From: Mangrovimicrobium sp033283385
GTDB taxonomy: Bacteria; Pseudomonadota; Gammaproteobacteria; Pseudomonadales; Halieaceae
DNA length: 64,000 nt
Assembly (NCBI GenBank): GCA_033283385.1
Contig: JAWMQQ010000004.1
Span: forward strand, 124,001 to 188,000
Direction: 5' to 3'
Shown: positions 36,904-45,786 of the stretch, piece after piece
Numbering within the stretch: the first letter of the stretch is position 1
Layout: every line of letters begins with the position of its first letter
Position numbers and translations under genes: made by a program
Notes under the pieces: model-generated
Seen by the model: the letters and a program-made list of their open reading frames with translations, nothing else
Told to the model about the DNA's origin: nothing
The model's database searches: none

Positions 36904-39399
36904 ATGACTAATAACTTCACAGCCAACTTTTCCAAAAAGTTACTCGTCACAGCGGTTGCGGCAAGTTTTATGCTCGAAGCTGCGCCCTCGATGTCGCAGT
37001 CAGGGCAACTCGAAGAGGTTCTGGTCACCGCCCGTAAGCGCGTGGAGTCGATCCTGACTGTTCCGGTGACCGCATCGGTATTCTCGGGGGAGACCCTGGA
37101 CGAGTTTGCCATTAACGACGTCAAGGGAATCGCTAACCTCACGCCGGGCCTCAACTTCGCCTCGGGGCCGCTGTCGTCGGGGGTGCTTGTTTCGATGCGC
37201 GGTATCGGCACCGGGTCCAACAACCCGGCGGTGGACCAGTCGATCGCCCTGGTCGTTGATGGCATGCAGTTCACCCAGGGTCTTGCCTTCAAGTCCGCCA
37301 ACATGGATATGGCCAATGTCGAGGTACTGAAAGGTCCCCAGGCGCTGTTCTTCGGCAAGGCTGCCCCGGGCGGCGTGATCTCGATTACCACGAAGGATCC
37401 CGGCTCCGAGCCCGAAGTCATGTTGCGCGGCGGATACGAGTTCGAGGCCGAAGAGAAGCTGGCGGAGCTGGTTCTCTCCGGGCCCGTATCGGACACGCTC
37501 GGATTGCGGCTGGCGGCCCGGTATTCGGACAAGGACGGCTACTTCACCAACAACGCCGTGCCGACGCCGGTAGAAGGGCCTTTTACGGCGCTGCTTGGTG
37601 ACCTGGGCGCCGGTCCGGTAACCGACAAGCACTTCCCCGCGACGGAAACCGTGCTGGTCAGGGGCACTGCGCTGTGGGAGCCCACAGACAAGCTGAGCGC
37701 GCGGCTGAAACTGAACTACGAGTCGGAGGACACCTCTGGAGCCGGTGGCGAGCCGCAACTGGTTGACTGTCCGGACGGAACGCAGTCCGTGTTTGCGCCG
37801 CTGGGCGTGAACTTCATCAACCAGGACAATTGCAAGCTGGATAAAAAGCAGAATTTTGTCTATTTCAACCCGGACGTTACCCCCGGCGTATACAACGGCG
37901 GCAAACAGTACGGCCAGCTCGACCAGTATTATGCCTCGCTGGAGTTGAACTACGATTTCGACAACGACCTGACGCTGTCGTCGGTTACCGGCTACTACGA
38001 CGTCAATCACGAGTCCCTGATCAATCCCAGCCTCAGCACCGGTGTCGGCGGCCCGTTCGGTATCCAGGGCAAGCTGGATCGCTATGATTTCACCCAGGAG
38101 TTGAGGCTGACCTCGGATTACTCCGGCGACTGGAACTTCATCCTCGGCATGTTCTACCAGGACGGGCAGACCAACTTCCTGTCCGGCCTGCCGGCCAACC
38201 AGGCTTACAACACGTTTATCGGCATCATTGACCCGACCGGCAGTCGCCTGCTGCCGCCGGTGCTTGCGTGGGCCGACCACACCGTAGATGCCGAAACGCT
38301 GTCCGCATTCGGCCAGGTACTGTGGAACATTACATCGGACCTCGAACTGGGCCTGGGCGCCCGCTGGACAGATGAACAGCGCGATCACGATGCGATAAAC
38401 CGCATGGGTAAATTTACCGGTGCACCCATCGTGCCTTTCGACCTGATTACCGACAGCATCAGCAGCGACCACTGGTCGCCGGAAGTGTCCCTGACCTGGA
38501 CCCCGACGGATGACATCACCGTATACGGCAACGTCAAGCAGGCCTACAAGTCCGGATCTTTCGATGTCGGTGGGGCGCCCACGCCGGGCGTGGACTCGTC
38601 CTTCGCGGATGAAAAAATCACCGGCGGTGAGCTCGGTTTCAAAAGCCGGTTGTTGGACAGTTCCCTCGCAATCAATGCGGCGGCCTACTACTACGAGTAC
38701 GACGACATGCAGGTGGAGGAGCGGGTGTTCGATCCTCGCGGCGGTGCCGTGGGCGTCCGCACGGCCAACGCCGCGTCGTCCGAAATCTATGGTGTCGACC
38801 TGGACCTGAGCTATATCCCCGGCGGCATAGACGGGCTGACGCTCTTCGCCGCCCTCAACTGGAATTCCGCCGAGTACAAGGACTTCCCCAATGCCGCCTG
38901 CTGGCCCGGCCAACTGTGGGGAGAAGGTTGTAACGTCGACCTGAACGGCGACGGCGTTGGTGACGCCCAGGACCTCTCCGGCGGCGACCTCCTGCGCGCC
39001 CCGGAATGGATGGGCAATATCGGCTTCAGGTACGAGACCTCGGTGTTCGACGGTATGGGCTTGCGGATCTCGGCCAACACGAGTTACTCGGACTCGTACT
39101 CTGCCTCCAGCACCAATATCCCCAGTGGCTACCAGGACAGCTATACCAAGTCCTCCGCGGCTATCGCCCTGATCGGCGGCGACGAGCGCTGGGTGCTGGA
39201 GTTGATCGGCGACAACCTGGAAGACGAACTGACCTACGGCGGGTGTGCGCCGCAGGGTTATGCGGATACGCTGCTGTTCGGCCAGGAGATCGCGGGTACC
39301 GGCACTGTCGCCGGCGGGCCCGGCGGGAAGCCGGAAAACGCCTGCTTCGTCGAGCCTGGCCGCTCCGTGTGGTTGCGCCTGACCTGGAATTTCTTCTAG
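36904..39399 (+). CDS. TonB-dependent outer-membrane receptor
   Basis: 831 aa. Signal peptide (LLVTAVAASFMLEAAPSMSQS), TonB-box-like LEEVLVTARKRVES, plug domain (IANLTPGLNF, VEVLKGPQALFFGKAAPGG) and a barrel ending in WLRLTWNFF. Homologous in type to the receptor at 1184 but clearly different in sequence. Position between OYE and a TauD/ring-cleavage operon suggests import of the compound that these enzymes degrade. Confidence 0.93.
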   Translation: MTNNFTANFSKKLLVTAVAASFMLEAAPSMSQSGQLEEVLVTARKRVESILTVPVTASVFSGETLDEFAINDVKGIANLTPGLNFASGPLSSGVLVSMRGIGTGSNNPAVDQSIALVVDGMQFTQGLAFKSANMDMANVEVLKGPQALFFGKAAPGGVISITTKDPGSEPEVMLRGGYEFEAEEKLAELVLSGPVSDTLGLRLAARYSDKDGYFTNNAVPTPVEGPFTALLGDLGAGPVTDKHFPATETVLVRGTALWEPTDKLSARLKLNYESEDTSGAGGEPQLVDCPDGTQSVFAPLGVNFINQDNCKLDKKQNFVYFNPDVTPGVYNGGKQYGQLDQYYASLELNYDFDNDLTLSSVTGYYDVNHESLINPSLSTGVGGPFGIQGKLDRYDFTQELRLTSDYSGDWNFILGMFYQDGQTNFLSGLPANQAYNTFIGIIDPTGSRLLPPVLAWADHTVDAETLSAFGQVLWNITSDLELGLGARWTDEQRDHDAINRMGKFTGAPIVPFDLITDSISSDHWSPEVSLTWTPTDDITVYGNVKQAYKSGSFDVGGAPTPGVDSSFADEKITGGELGFKSRLLDSSLAINAAAYYYEYDDMQVEERVFDPRGGAVGVRTANAASSEIYGVDLDLSYIPGGIDGLTLFAALNWNSAEYKDFPNAACWPGQLWGEGCNVDLNGDGVGDAQDLSGGDLLRAPEWMGNIGFRYETSVFDGMGLRISANTSYSDSYSASSTNIPSGYQDSYTKSSAAIALIGGDERWVLELIGDNLEDELTYGGCAPQGYADTLLFGQEIAGTGTVAGGPGGKPENACFVEPGRSVWLRLTWNFF

Positions 39400-39442
39400 C
39401 CGCCCAGCCCTTGACGACAGCTGTGTTTGCCGCTCGCAAACT

Positions 39443-39478
39443 GCGCTGGAAACACTTTAAAACAAGTGTTTCCAGCGC
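39443..39478. terminator. Strong 36-base hairpin after the TonB receptor gene
   Basis: GCGCTGGAAACACTT pairs perfectly with AAGTGTTTCCAGCGC around a six-base loop. No long T tract follows, so it may be an atypical terminator or a cruciform operator; it ends eleven bases before element B. Confidence 0.5.
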
Positions 39479-39488
39479 ATAAGCCACG

Positions 39489-39521
39489 CCGATATATCTG
39501 ATAAAGACTAATGATTTTACA
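39489..39521 (+). promoter_or_regulatory. Conserved element, copy B (GATAA-N8-GATTTTACA)
   Basis: CCGATATATCTGATAA followed by GATTTTACA at 39513-39521; all internal spacings equal copy A. 88 bases before the TauD start at 39610. A GATAGT hexamer 16 bases after TTTACA could be the -10. Confidence 0.65.
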
Positions 39522-39609
39522 GGGTTTCCAAGGCTCTGATAGTTTGAGCAAATAGACTTGATTCATGCTGTCGGCGCGCCCGGCACCATGATCCCGGAGA
39601 GTAAAGAAC

Positions 39610-40446
39610 ATGAGTGCTTCCGCCGCAACGGAACTCAAAACCAGGAATATCAAACCGGGCATCGGCGCGGAAATCCTGGCAGACAAGCAGGCGCTGCTGA
39701 GCGGCGTACATGCGGATCAGATCCGGGAATTGCTCGAGCAGCGCGGCGTGCTGGTGTTCCCGCGGATCGATTTCAGCGACGCGGAGCAACTCGAATTCAC
39801 CAGGACACTCGGCAAAGTCGCCAGGGAGCGCACGGGTGAAGAGGTTTTTCCCATTTCGCTGGACCCGACGAAATCGGAGGGCGTCGACTACCTGAAAGGG
39901 TCGTTGTACTGGCATATCGACGGCACCATGCAGCCGATGCCGATCCTGGCCTCGCTGCTTAGCGCCAAGGTGCTGTCCCCCGAGGGCGGCAATACCGAGT
40001 TCGCCAATTGCTACGCCGCCTACGACCAGCTACCGGAAGCGGAGAAGGCAAGGCTCGAGGGCCTTACCGTGATGCATTCGGCGTGGAACACGCTGTTTTA
40101 CTACGAGCCCGAACCGGACCAGGAGAAGCTCCGCAAGTTTATTGCGACCGGTGAGATCGAGCTGCCGCTCGTCTGGACACACCGCTCAGGGCGCAAGTCC
40201 CTGGTCCTGGGCTGTACCGCCCGCCGTGTGGTCGGCATGGACGACAGGGAGAGCGCGCTGCTGCTGAACGGGCTGCGCGAATGGGCAACCAGCGAGCCCT
40301 ACCACTACGCACACGAGTGGACGGTTGGGGATTTGGTGATGTGGGACAACACGGGCACGTTACATCGCGCCACGCCCTACGACCCGAACTGCGGCCGCGA
40401 ATTGCACCGCACCAAACTGGAAGGCGAAGAGCCGATTACTGCGTGA
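39610..40446 (+). CDS. TauD/TfdA-family Fe(II)/2-oxoglutarate dioxygenase (copy 3 of 4)
   Basis: 278 aa. Iron ligands His102/Asp104 (YWHIDGT) and His252 (LHRATPY), Arg263 for 2-oxoglutarate. Very close to the copy at 56937 over its whole length; both are preceded by the same promoter element, which makes recent duplication of gene plus promoter likely. First gene of a plus-strand operon with a luciferase-like monooxygenase, esterase and LigAB extradiol dioxygenase. It could hydroxylate an alkyl or alkoxy substituent before ring attack. Confidence 0.9.
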   Translation: MSASAATELKTRNIKPGIGAEILADKQALLSGVHADQIRELLEQRGVLVFPRIDFSDAEQLEFTRTLGKVARERTGEEVFPISLDPTKSEGVDYLKGSLYWHIDGTMQPMPILASLLSAKVLSPEGGNTEFANCYAAYDQLPEAEKARLEGLTVMHSAWNTLFYYEPEPDQEKLRKFIATGEIELPLVWTHRSGRKSLVLGCTARRVVGMDDRESALLLNGLREWATSEPYHYAHEWTVGDLVMWDNTGTLHRATPYDPNCGRELHRTKLEGEEPITA

Positions 40447-40481
40447 CGAACGACGCGAACCGAGACACCAGGAGATAACAG

Positions 40482-41546
40482 ATGATCAAAGCATGGGCCT
40501 TCGAATTTATGTTTGCCGACCCCGATCTGGAGGCGAATTTCGACCCGCAGAAATCATTGGAGATTTTTGATTTTTACGTGGATTTATGGGTGCGTGCCGA
40601 AGAGCAGGGCTATCATGGCGTGCTGCTGAGCGAGCACCACTTCGGCGGGGGTTATACGCCTTCGCCGAACCTGGCACTGCCCGTGATCGCGCGGCGCACC
40701 AAGCATATGCGGGTGGGCGTGATGGGCAATGTGCTTCCCTACCACACGCCGTGGCGCCTGGTTGAGGAGTTCGGCATGCTGGACAACCTGTGCCGCGGGC
40801 GCCTGGAAATCGGTATGTCGGCCGGCATTCCCGCGGAGTTCAGGAGTATCGGCATGGAAACCGCCGAGGCGCGAGGCCGTTTCAACGAGGCGGTGGAAAT
40901 CATCGATGCCGGCCTGAGGGACGGCAAGGTCAACTTCAAGGGCGAGCACTTCAACTTCGAAAACCTCTCTATCGTGCCGCGCCCGGTGCAGCAGCCGACG
41001 CCGCCGATCTGGACCACGGTTATCAGCCTCGAGTCATCGCGCAAGTCCGCGCGCCGCGGCTCGAAGATCGCCACCGGCTTCGTTCCCACCGTCAAGGCCA
41101 GGGAGATCGTCGACGCCTACAACGAGGAGGCGGAGCGCGCAGGCAACCCCAGCGGGCCCGACCAGGTGGCCCTGCGCCGGCAGGTGATCATCGACACCGA
41201 TGAGGCCGCGGCGATCGAGCGCGGCAAGCAGTTTGCCGAGGGCTTTCGGGAATTCCTCGAGAGCAACGACGAACGTACCATCAAGAAGGGCTCGGGCCAG
41301 GCGCTGGACCAGCCCGGAACACACGGCTACCAGCTGGGCGACGACGAGTTTATTGTCGGCTCGCCGGAGCAGGTGGCAGAGCAGATCATCGACCAGTGCC
41401 GGCGCGGCGGTTTCGGAAATTTCCAAGTGGTCTTTTCCGGTCACGGCAGTCGCGAGCAGCTGGCCCGCTCCTGGGAGCTGTTTGGCAGCGGTGTCATTCC
41501 GCTGCTCAACCAGGCGGATGTGGGTTACTCCCGGGAAGTTGCATGA
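40482..41546 (+). CDS. LLM-class (luciferase-like) flavin-dependent monooxygenase
   Basis: 354 aa with GGAGATAACAG before the ATG. Luciferase-like TIM barrel (HGVLLSEHHFGGGYTPSPNL, RTKHMRVGVMGNVLPYH, GRLEIGMSAGIPAEFRSIGM). Uses FMNH2 or F420 and O2, often for Baeyer-Villiger-type or C-S/C-N cleaving oxidations. It needs a separate flavin reductase; one is encoded at 45244. Located 35 bases after the TauD gene. Confidence 0.87.
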   Translation: MIKAWAFEFMFADPDLEANFDPQKSLEIFDFYVDLWVRAEEQGYHGVLLSEHHFGGGYTPSPNLALPVIARRTKHMRVGVMGNVLPYHTPWRLVEEFGMLDNLCRGRLEIGMSAGIPAEFRSIGMETAEARGRFNEAVEIIDAGLRDGKVNFKGEHFNFENLSIVPRPVQQPTPPIWTTVISLESSRKSARRGSKIATGFVPTVKAREIVDAYNEEAERAGNPSGPDQVALRRQVIIDTDEAAAIERGKQFAEGFREFLESNDERTIKKGSGQALDQPGTHGYQLGDDEFIVGSPEQVAEQIIDQCRRGGFGNFQVVFSGHGSREQLARSWELFGSGVIPLLNQADVGYSREVA

Positions 41547-41634
41547 CGCGCCGGAGCGAACTCCGGCTTTTGGGCGCCGGGTGCCCTGGAGAGTCACCCG
41601 GCGCCAGTTTTCTTTGAGCAGCGAAGGATGACCC

Positions 41635-42492
41635 ATGGCTATTGAGAAAGACGTTGTCTATAGCGCCAGCGCGGGCCGGGAGCTGAAGCTCGATCTGTAC
41701 CGGCCGGCGGGCGATGAAGTACCGACGCGCACGGCGGTGCTGCTGGTTCACGGCGGCGGCTGGATTCTCGGCGAGCGCGGAATGATGGCGCCGCTGGCAT
41801 CCGCTTTCGCGGAGCAGGGTTTCCTGGCGGCGGCGGTCGAATACCGCCTGGTTCGCGAGGCGCCGTGGCCGTCACAACTCGAGGATGTCATCAGCGCAGT
41901 GGAATGGATTGCCGAAAACGCCCGCGAGCTGGGCATCGACGCGCGCCGCATCGTGCTGGCTGGCGCGTCCGCCGGCGGACAACTGGCACTTCTGGCGGCG
42001 GCGAGATTGCACGGGCAGGGCCTGGTCGGCGCGGTCGTCTCGCTGTTCAGCGCCAGCGAACTGACGGTCGATCCGCAGCCGCAAAAGGGCCAGTTCGGCG
42101 CGCCTATGCTGCTCGGCGAGGATGCAAGCAGTGAGGCGCTCAGGATGGCCAGCCCGCTGAGCCAGGTGACGCGGGATTTTCCGCCGACGATCCTGATGCA
42201 CGGTGGCAGCGACTGGATGATCGACCCCCTGGCCAGCGTAAAGCTTTACCAGAAACTGGCGGACCTCGGGGTCACGGCGGAACTGCACATCATCGCCGAC
42301 GCCCTGCACGAATTCATCGAGGAGCCCGGCCTGACCGGTCCGATGGTATCCTCGATAGCGTTGTTCCTGAACAGGGTGCTTATCGAGCCCGAGCGCTGGG
42401 CGCAGGAAACCCGGGACCACAACCTGTTTGCCAAGGGCCCCGAGGTCGTGCAGGCGCTGATGGCGCAGCTGCTGCAACAGACCGAAAATTGA
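41635..42492 (+). CDS. Alpha/beta hydrolase (HSL/carboxylesterase-like)
   Basis: 285 aa. Oxyanion motif VHGGGWILGERG and nucleophile Ser112 in LAGASAGGQ; an acidic residue (DWMIDPLAS) and His (DALHEF) complete the triad. Would hydrolyse an ester or lactone, a fitting step after a Baeyer-Villiger-type monooxygenase. The C-terminal tail after the His is longer than in minimal esterases. Confidence 0.88.
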   Translation: MAIEKDVVYSASAGRELKLDLYRPAGDEVPTRTAVLLVHGGGWILGERGMMAPLASAFAEQGFLAAAVEYRLVREAPWPSQLEDVISAVEWIAENARELGIDARRIVLAGASAGGQLALLAAARLHGQGLVGAVVSLFSASELTVDPQPQKGQFGAPMLLGEDASSEALRMASPLSQVTRDFPPTILMHGGSDWMIDPLASVKLYQKLADLGVTAELHIIADALHEFIEEPGLTGPMVSSIALFLNRVLIEPERWAQETRDHNLFAKGPEVVQALMAQLLQQTEN

Positions 42493-42519
42493 AACGCCGA
42501 AGGCCGGCTGGAGAAGAGA

Positions 42520-42774
42520 ATGAGCGTCAACGCCCTGGAAAAAGCCCTGTGGCAAATCTATCAGCGCCCGTCCGAGGCGGAACGTTACAACGCCGATCCG
42601 GCCGCCTTTGCCCGGGAGTACCGCCTGGATGCGGGTGAGCAGGAGGACCTGGTATCGCTGGATGTTATGGGGATGCAGAGGCGCGGCGCCAACCCGCTGC
42701 TGGTGATGATGGTCTACCAGACTGTCAAGGGCGTGCAGTGCCTGCCGCAGTACTTCGGCATCGTCAATCAATAG
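42520..42774 (+). CDS. Small subunit of extradiol dioxygenase (LigA/CarBa-like), copy 1
   Basis: 84 aa helical protein with LEKALWQIYQRPSEAERYNA, FAREYRLDAGEQEDLVSLDV and MQRRGANPLLVMM, the core of the LigA alpha-subunit domain. It is close in size to the CarBa small subunit of 2'-aminobiphenyl-2,3-diol dioxygenase and shorter than LigA itself. It lids the active site of the LigB-type subunit encoded 28 bases downstream. A second pair lies at 61831-63012. Confidence 0.85.
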   Translation: MSVNALEKALWQIYQRPSEAERYNADPAAFAREYRLDAGEQEDLVSLDVMGMQRRGANPLLVMMVYQTVKGVQCLPQYFGIVNQ

Positions 42775-42802
42775 CAGTTCGCTGCGTAAGGAGAATTTCA
42801 GC

Positions 42803-43636
42803 ATGGCAGAAATCGTAGGCGGATTCATGATGCCGCACGTGCCCTCGATACCGACCGGCGGCTACGGGGAGAGCCCGGAACAGAAGGCCCTGTCGGACAG
42901 CGCATTCGAGACCATAGCGAGGCGCCTGGCGGAACTCGAGGCGGATACCATCATCATCGTCGGCGACGATCACTACGAGAATTTCGGGCCCCACTGTATT
43001 CCCAGCTGCCTGATAGTGACCGGCGATATCGACCTCTCGGCGCATGCGCAGACCCTGGGCATGCAGGGCGGGCCCATCCCCAACAACGAGGCGCTGGCGA
43101 AGCATATCCTCGAGACGGGTTACCGCGAGGGGATCGACTGGGCGTTCGCCAAGTCGCTGGACGTCGATCACTCGGTGGGAATTCCCTACCACATGGCGGT
43201 GAAGCGCAACCCGCAGATGAATATCGTGCCCATCTATCTCAACTGCGTGGTGGAACCGTTCATTCCCAGCCGTCGCGCCTGCGAGCTCGGCAGGAGTATC
43301 GGTCGCGCCGTTGCGTCCTTCAGCGGCAACGAGCGGGTCGTGGTGTTCGGCACCGGGGGCATCAGCCACTGGGTGGGCGGTCCGGGTATGGGGCATGTCA
43401 ACGAGGAGTTCGACCGGCGCGTCCTGGCCATGGTCGAGCAGGGCGATATCGACGGCCTGGTCGCGCTCGAGGATGACAAGGTGCTGGCCGAGGCGGGGAA
43501 CGGCGCCCTGGAGATCAAGAACTGGATCTGCGCGCTGGCGGCGTTGCCGCGCAGCACGGCGGAACTCATCGCCTACGAGCCCATACCCCACTGGGTGACG
43601 GGCTGCGGTTTTGTCGAATTGAAAGTGGCGGCCTGA
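42803..43636 (+). CDS. LigB-type (type II) extradiol ring-cleavage dioxygenase catalytic subunit, copy 1
   Basis: 277 aa. Fe(II) site residues are visible: His12 (MMPHVPS), His57 (VGDDHYENF) and a Glu in GALEIKNW, plus the catalytic-base His motif GTGGISHWVG. Cleaves a catechol-type ring with O2. Forms a heteromer with the preceding small subunit. Strongly similar to the LigB protein at 62182, so the organism carries two separately organised versions. Confidence 0.92.
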   Translation: MAEIVGGFMMPHVPSIPTGGYGESPEQKALSDSAFETIARRLAELEADTIIIVGDDHYENFGPHCIPSCLIVTGDIDLSAHAQTLGMQGGPIPNNEALAKHILETGYREGIDWAFAKSLDVDHSVGIPYHMAVKRNPQMNIVPIYLNCVVEPFIPSRRACELGRSIGRAVASFSGNERVVVFGTGGISHWVGGPGMGHVNEEFDRRVLAMVEQGDIDGLVALEDDKVLAEAGNGALEIKNWICALAALPRSTAELIAYEPIPHWVTGCGFVELKVAA

Positions 43637-43744
43637 GAGTGCCGCGAGAATCATCCGGGGGCGGCGCGACCCGCGCCTGCGCGCTTGGTAGCAGGACAGC
43701 TGCAGGACAGCTGACCGCCCGGCGGATACAAGACGGAGACAAGT

Positions 43745-44203
43745 TTGGTGGCTAACAGTAAAACCATCGCCTGGGCAGTACACATTCTGCGCACGCTTTT
43801 TGGTCTGTGGAACCTGTTTTTTGGCCTGGTATTCTTTTTTGATATTTCCGGCAGCATGTTCGTCATTCCCCAGCCAATGGGGCACGGAGACCTGACGCCC
43901 TACCTGAACCAGGCACTGATCGACACGCACCTGTTTCACATCGTCAAGGCGATCGAGATCGTCGTCGGCGTATTGCTGTTGGCCAATCGCGCTGTGCCGC
44001 TGTCACTGTGTGTCTACTTCCCGATCACGGTGGTGATTTTCCACGTCAACATGTTTCTTGAGGATTTTGCGGCGGGGCCGGTGATCGCGATCATCTACCT
44101 GGTCGTTCACCTGTTCCTTTTGTGGGCCTACCGCCGCTACTACTTGCCGATGCTGGCCTGGCGCACGCCGATCGCCACCGCTGACCCGTCCCGCCTGGAC
44201 TGA
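43745..44203 (+). CDS. DoxX-like four-helix membrane protein
   Basis: 152 aa from TTG 43745 (GGAG six bases upstream; GTG 43748 is an alternative). Four hydrophobic helices, e.g. LFGLWNLFFGLVFFFD, IVVGVLLLANRAVPLSL and VIAIIYLVVHLFLLWAYRRYY. Resembles DoxX/DUF-type small inner-membrane proteins. Function unknown; the operon position suggests a transport or redox accessory role. Confidence 0.65.
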   Translation: MVANSKTIAWAVHILRTLFGLWNLFFGLVFFFDISGSMFVIPQPMGHGDLTPYLNQALIDTHLFHIVKAIEIVVGVLLLANRAVPLSLCVYFPITVVIFHVNMFLEDFAAGPVIAIIYLVVHLFLLWAYRRYYLPMLAWRTPIATADPSRLD

Positions 44204-44319
44204 ACCAGGGGCTCCGGTCCGGCGGCAGGGGCGGGCTGGAAGTCGCTGCCCTAATCAGGTACCTTTCCCGCTGGTTCCGCCTGGCATGAATCGCCAGCGG
44301 TGTTGATGAGGGCTGGGTA

Positions 44320-45240
44320 TTGCACTTCAAAGGTCTGGACCTGAACCTGCTGGTCATCCTCGATGCTCTGCTGGAAGAGCAGAGCGTGACCAGGACCGCG
44401 CAGAAGGTTCACGTCTCCCAGCCGGCGGTGAGCGCCGCCCTCGCCAAGTTGCGCCAACATACCGGCGACGAATTACTGGAGAAAGTGGGGCGGGAGTACC
44501 GGCTCACCCCGCGCGCCCAGGCGATGATCAAGCCGGTGAAAGAGATACTCCTCCAGATCGAATCCACCATCTACACGGGAGAGACCTTCGATCCCGCCCT
44601 GACGGACAGGACGTTCACCATCGCGATGTCCACCTACGCGGGGGAGGTGCTATTGCCGCGCCTGTCCCGGGAGTTGGGCGCCTCCTACCCCGGGATCTCC
44701 TGTGTCGTCGAGGAAATTTCCGAGGAGTCGATCGCCAGGATCAAGGCGGGCAGCATCGATTGCTGTATCACGTTTCAACAGACCAAGTTACTGAATCCCA
44801 GCGAGTCGGCAGAAGAGTTGAGTTACGCCCATTCGTTCTCCGACCAATGGATGCTGGTGGCGGCTGCCGACAACGCAGTGGTCAGCGAAGACACCACCTA
44901 CGACGAATTCTGCGAAATGCCTTATATCGAAACGCGGCTGGGTCGGACGCTATCCAGTTTCGTCGAGCGCACCCTGGATAACCTGAGTCTGCGGCCCAGG
45001 GCGAGCCTGGCGGTACCGAGTTTCGAACTGGCCATATCGAGCGTTATCAGCTCTGGCTGTGTCACGGTGGTTCCCGAACTGCTGGTGGACGGTCGTACGC
45101 GAAAGTTGCTCAAGATGGTCAGGCCGCCATTCGAGATTTCGCCCATCGAGGAGTTTCTCGTGTGGCACTCGCGCAACGACGCCGACCCCGGGCATATCTG
45201 GTTTCGTGAGCTGATGTCAAAGGTTGCCCACGAGCGGTAA
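44320..45240 (+). CDS. LysR-family transcriptional regulator
   Basis: 306 aa from TTG 44320. N-terminal helix-turn-helix DLNLLVILDALLEEQSVTRT followed by VSQPAVSAALAKLRQ, then an effector domain (FTIAMSTYAGEVLLPRLSRE). The opening FKGLDLNLL resembles the NodD/NahR-like group that responds to aromatic effectors. Located directly after the LigAB operon and convergent (3-bp gap) with the flavin reductase gene. Candidate activator for elements A-D. Confidence 0.9.
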   Translation: MHFKGLDLNLLVILDALLEEQSVTRTAQKVHVSQPAVSAALAKLRQHTGDELLEKVGREYRLTPRAQAMIKPVKEILLQIESTIYTGETFDPALTDRTFTIAMSTYAGEVLLPRLSRELGASYPGISCVVEEISEESIARIKAGSIDCCITFQQTKLLNPSESAEELSYAHSFSDQWMLVAAADNAVVSEDTTYDEFCEMPYIETRLGRTLSSFVERTLDNLSLRPRASLAVPSFELAISSVISSGCVTVVPELLVDGRTRKLLKMVRPPFEISPIEEFLVWHSRNDADPGHIWFRELMSKVAHER

Positions 45241-45243
45241 CGG

Positions 45244-45747
45244 CTACCCGGCCATGTCCAGCGGTTGGGCCCACATGTATTTGCCGTCGCCAAACACCAG
45301 CGGCCGCTGGTCATTGCTGCTGATATGCTCGACTTCACCGATGAAAACCGCGTGGTCCCCGCCGGCATGGGTGGCAACCTTGCGGCACTGCAGCACTGCA
45401 CAGCAGCCGTCGATCAATGGGACGTCGCCGATGCCCGGGGTGACCGCGACGCCGGCGAACCTGTCATCTTTCGGCCTGGCGAATTGCTGGGAAACCCAGA
45501 TCTGGTCTTCCGACAGTATGTTGATGGCAAACCGCTCCGCATCCCTGAACACCGGGTGACTGTGCGAGCTGACGGCCTGGTTCCACAGCACCAGCGGAGG
45601 ATCCAGGGATACCGAGGTGAACGAATTGGCAGTCACTCCCCAGGGATTGCCGTCCTCGTCGACGGTGGTTACCACCGTCACTCCGGTGAAAAACCGGCCG
45701 AGCACACGGCGCAACTGCATGGCGTCGAAATCTTCCTTTGCGTTCAT
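45244..45747 (-). CDS. Flavin reductase (HpaC/HsaB-like)
   Basis: 167 aa from ATG 45747, which has GGAGAAAG upstream; the ATG at 45759 has no ribosome site. FMN-binding split barrel: RRVLGRFFTGVTVVTTVD, GVTANSFTSVSLDPPLVLW and FAINILSEDQ. Supplies reduced flavin to a two-component monooxygenase, probably the acyl-CoA-dehydrogenase-fold enzyme at 48273 or the luciferase-like enzyme at 40482. Follows the ThDP gene on the same strand (39-bp gap). Confidence 0.9.
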   Translation of the reverse strand: MNAKEDFDAMQLRRVLGRFFTGVTVVTTVDEDGNPWGVTANSFTSVSLDPPLVLWNQAVSSHSHPVFRDAERFAINILSEDQIWVSQQFARPKDDRFAGVAVTPGIGDVPLIDGCCAVLQCRKVATHAGGDHAVFIGEVEHISSNDQRPLVFGDGKYMWAQPLDMAG

Positions 45748-45786
45748 TGCTTTCTCCATTCAGGCAAGTCGTGGCGCTGTTGGCAT

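Noticed and set aside
37000..38913. Open frame of 637 codons on the minus strand within the TonB receptor gene
   Set aside because: Antisense to a clear TonB-dependent receptor with all family motifs; no motif in the shadow frame.
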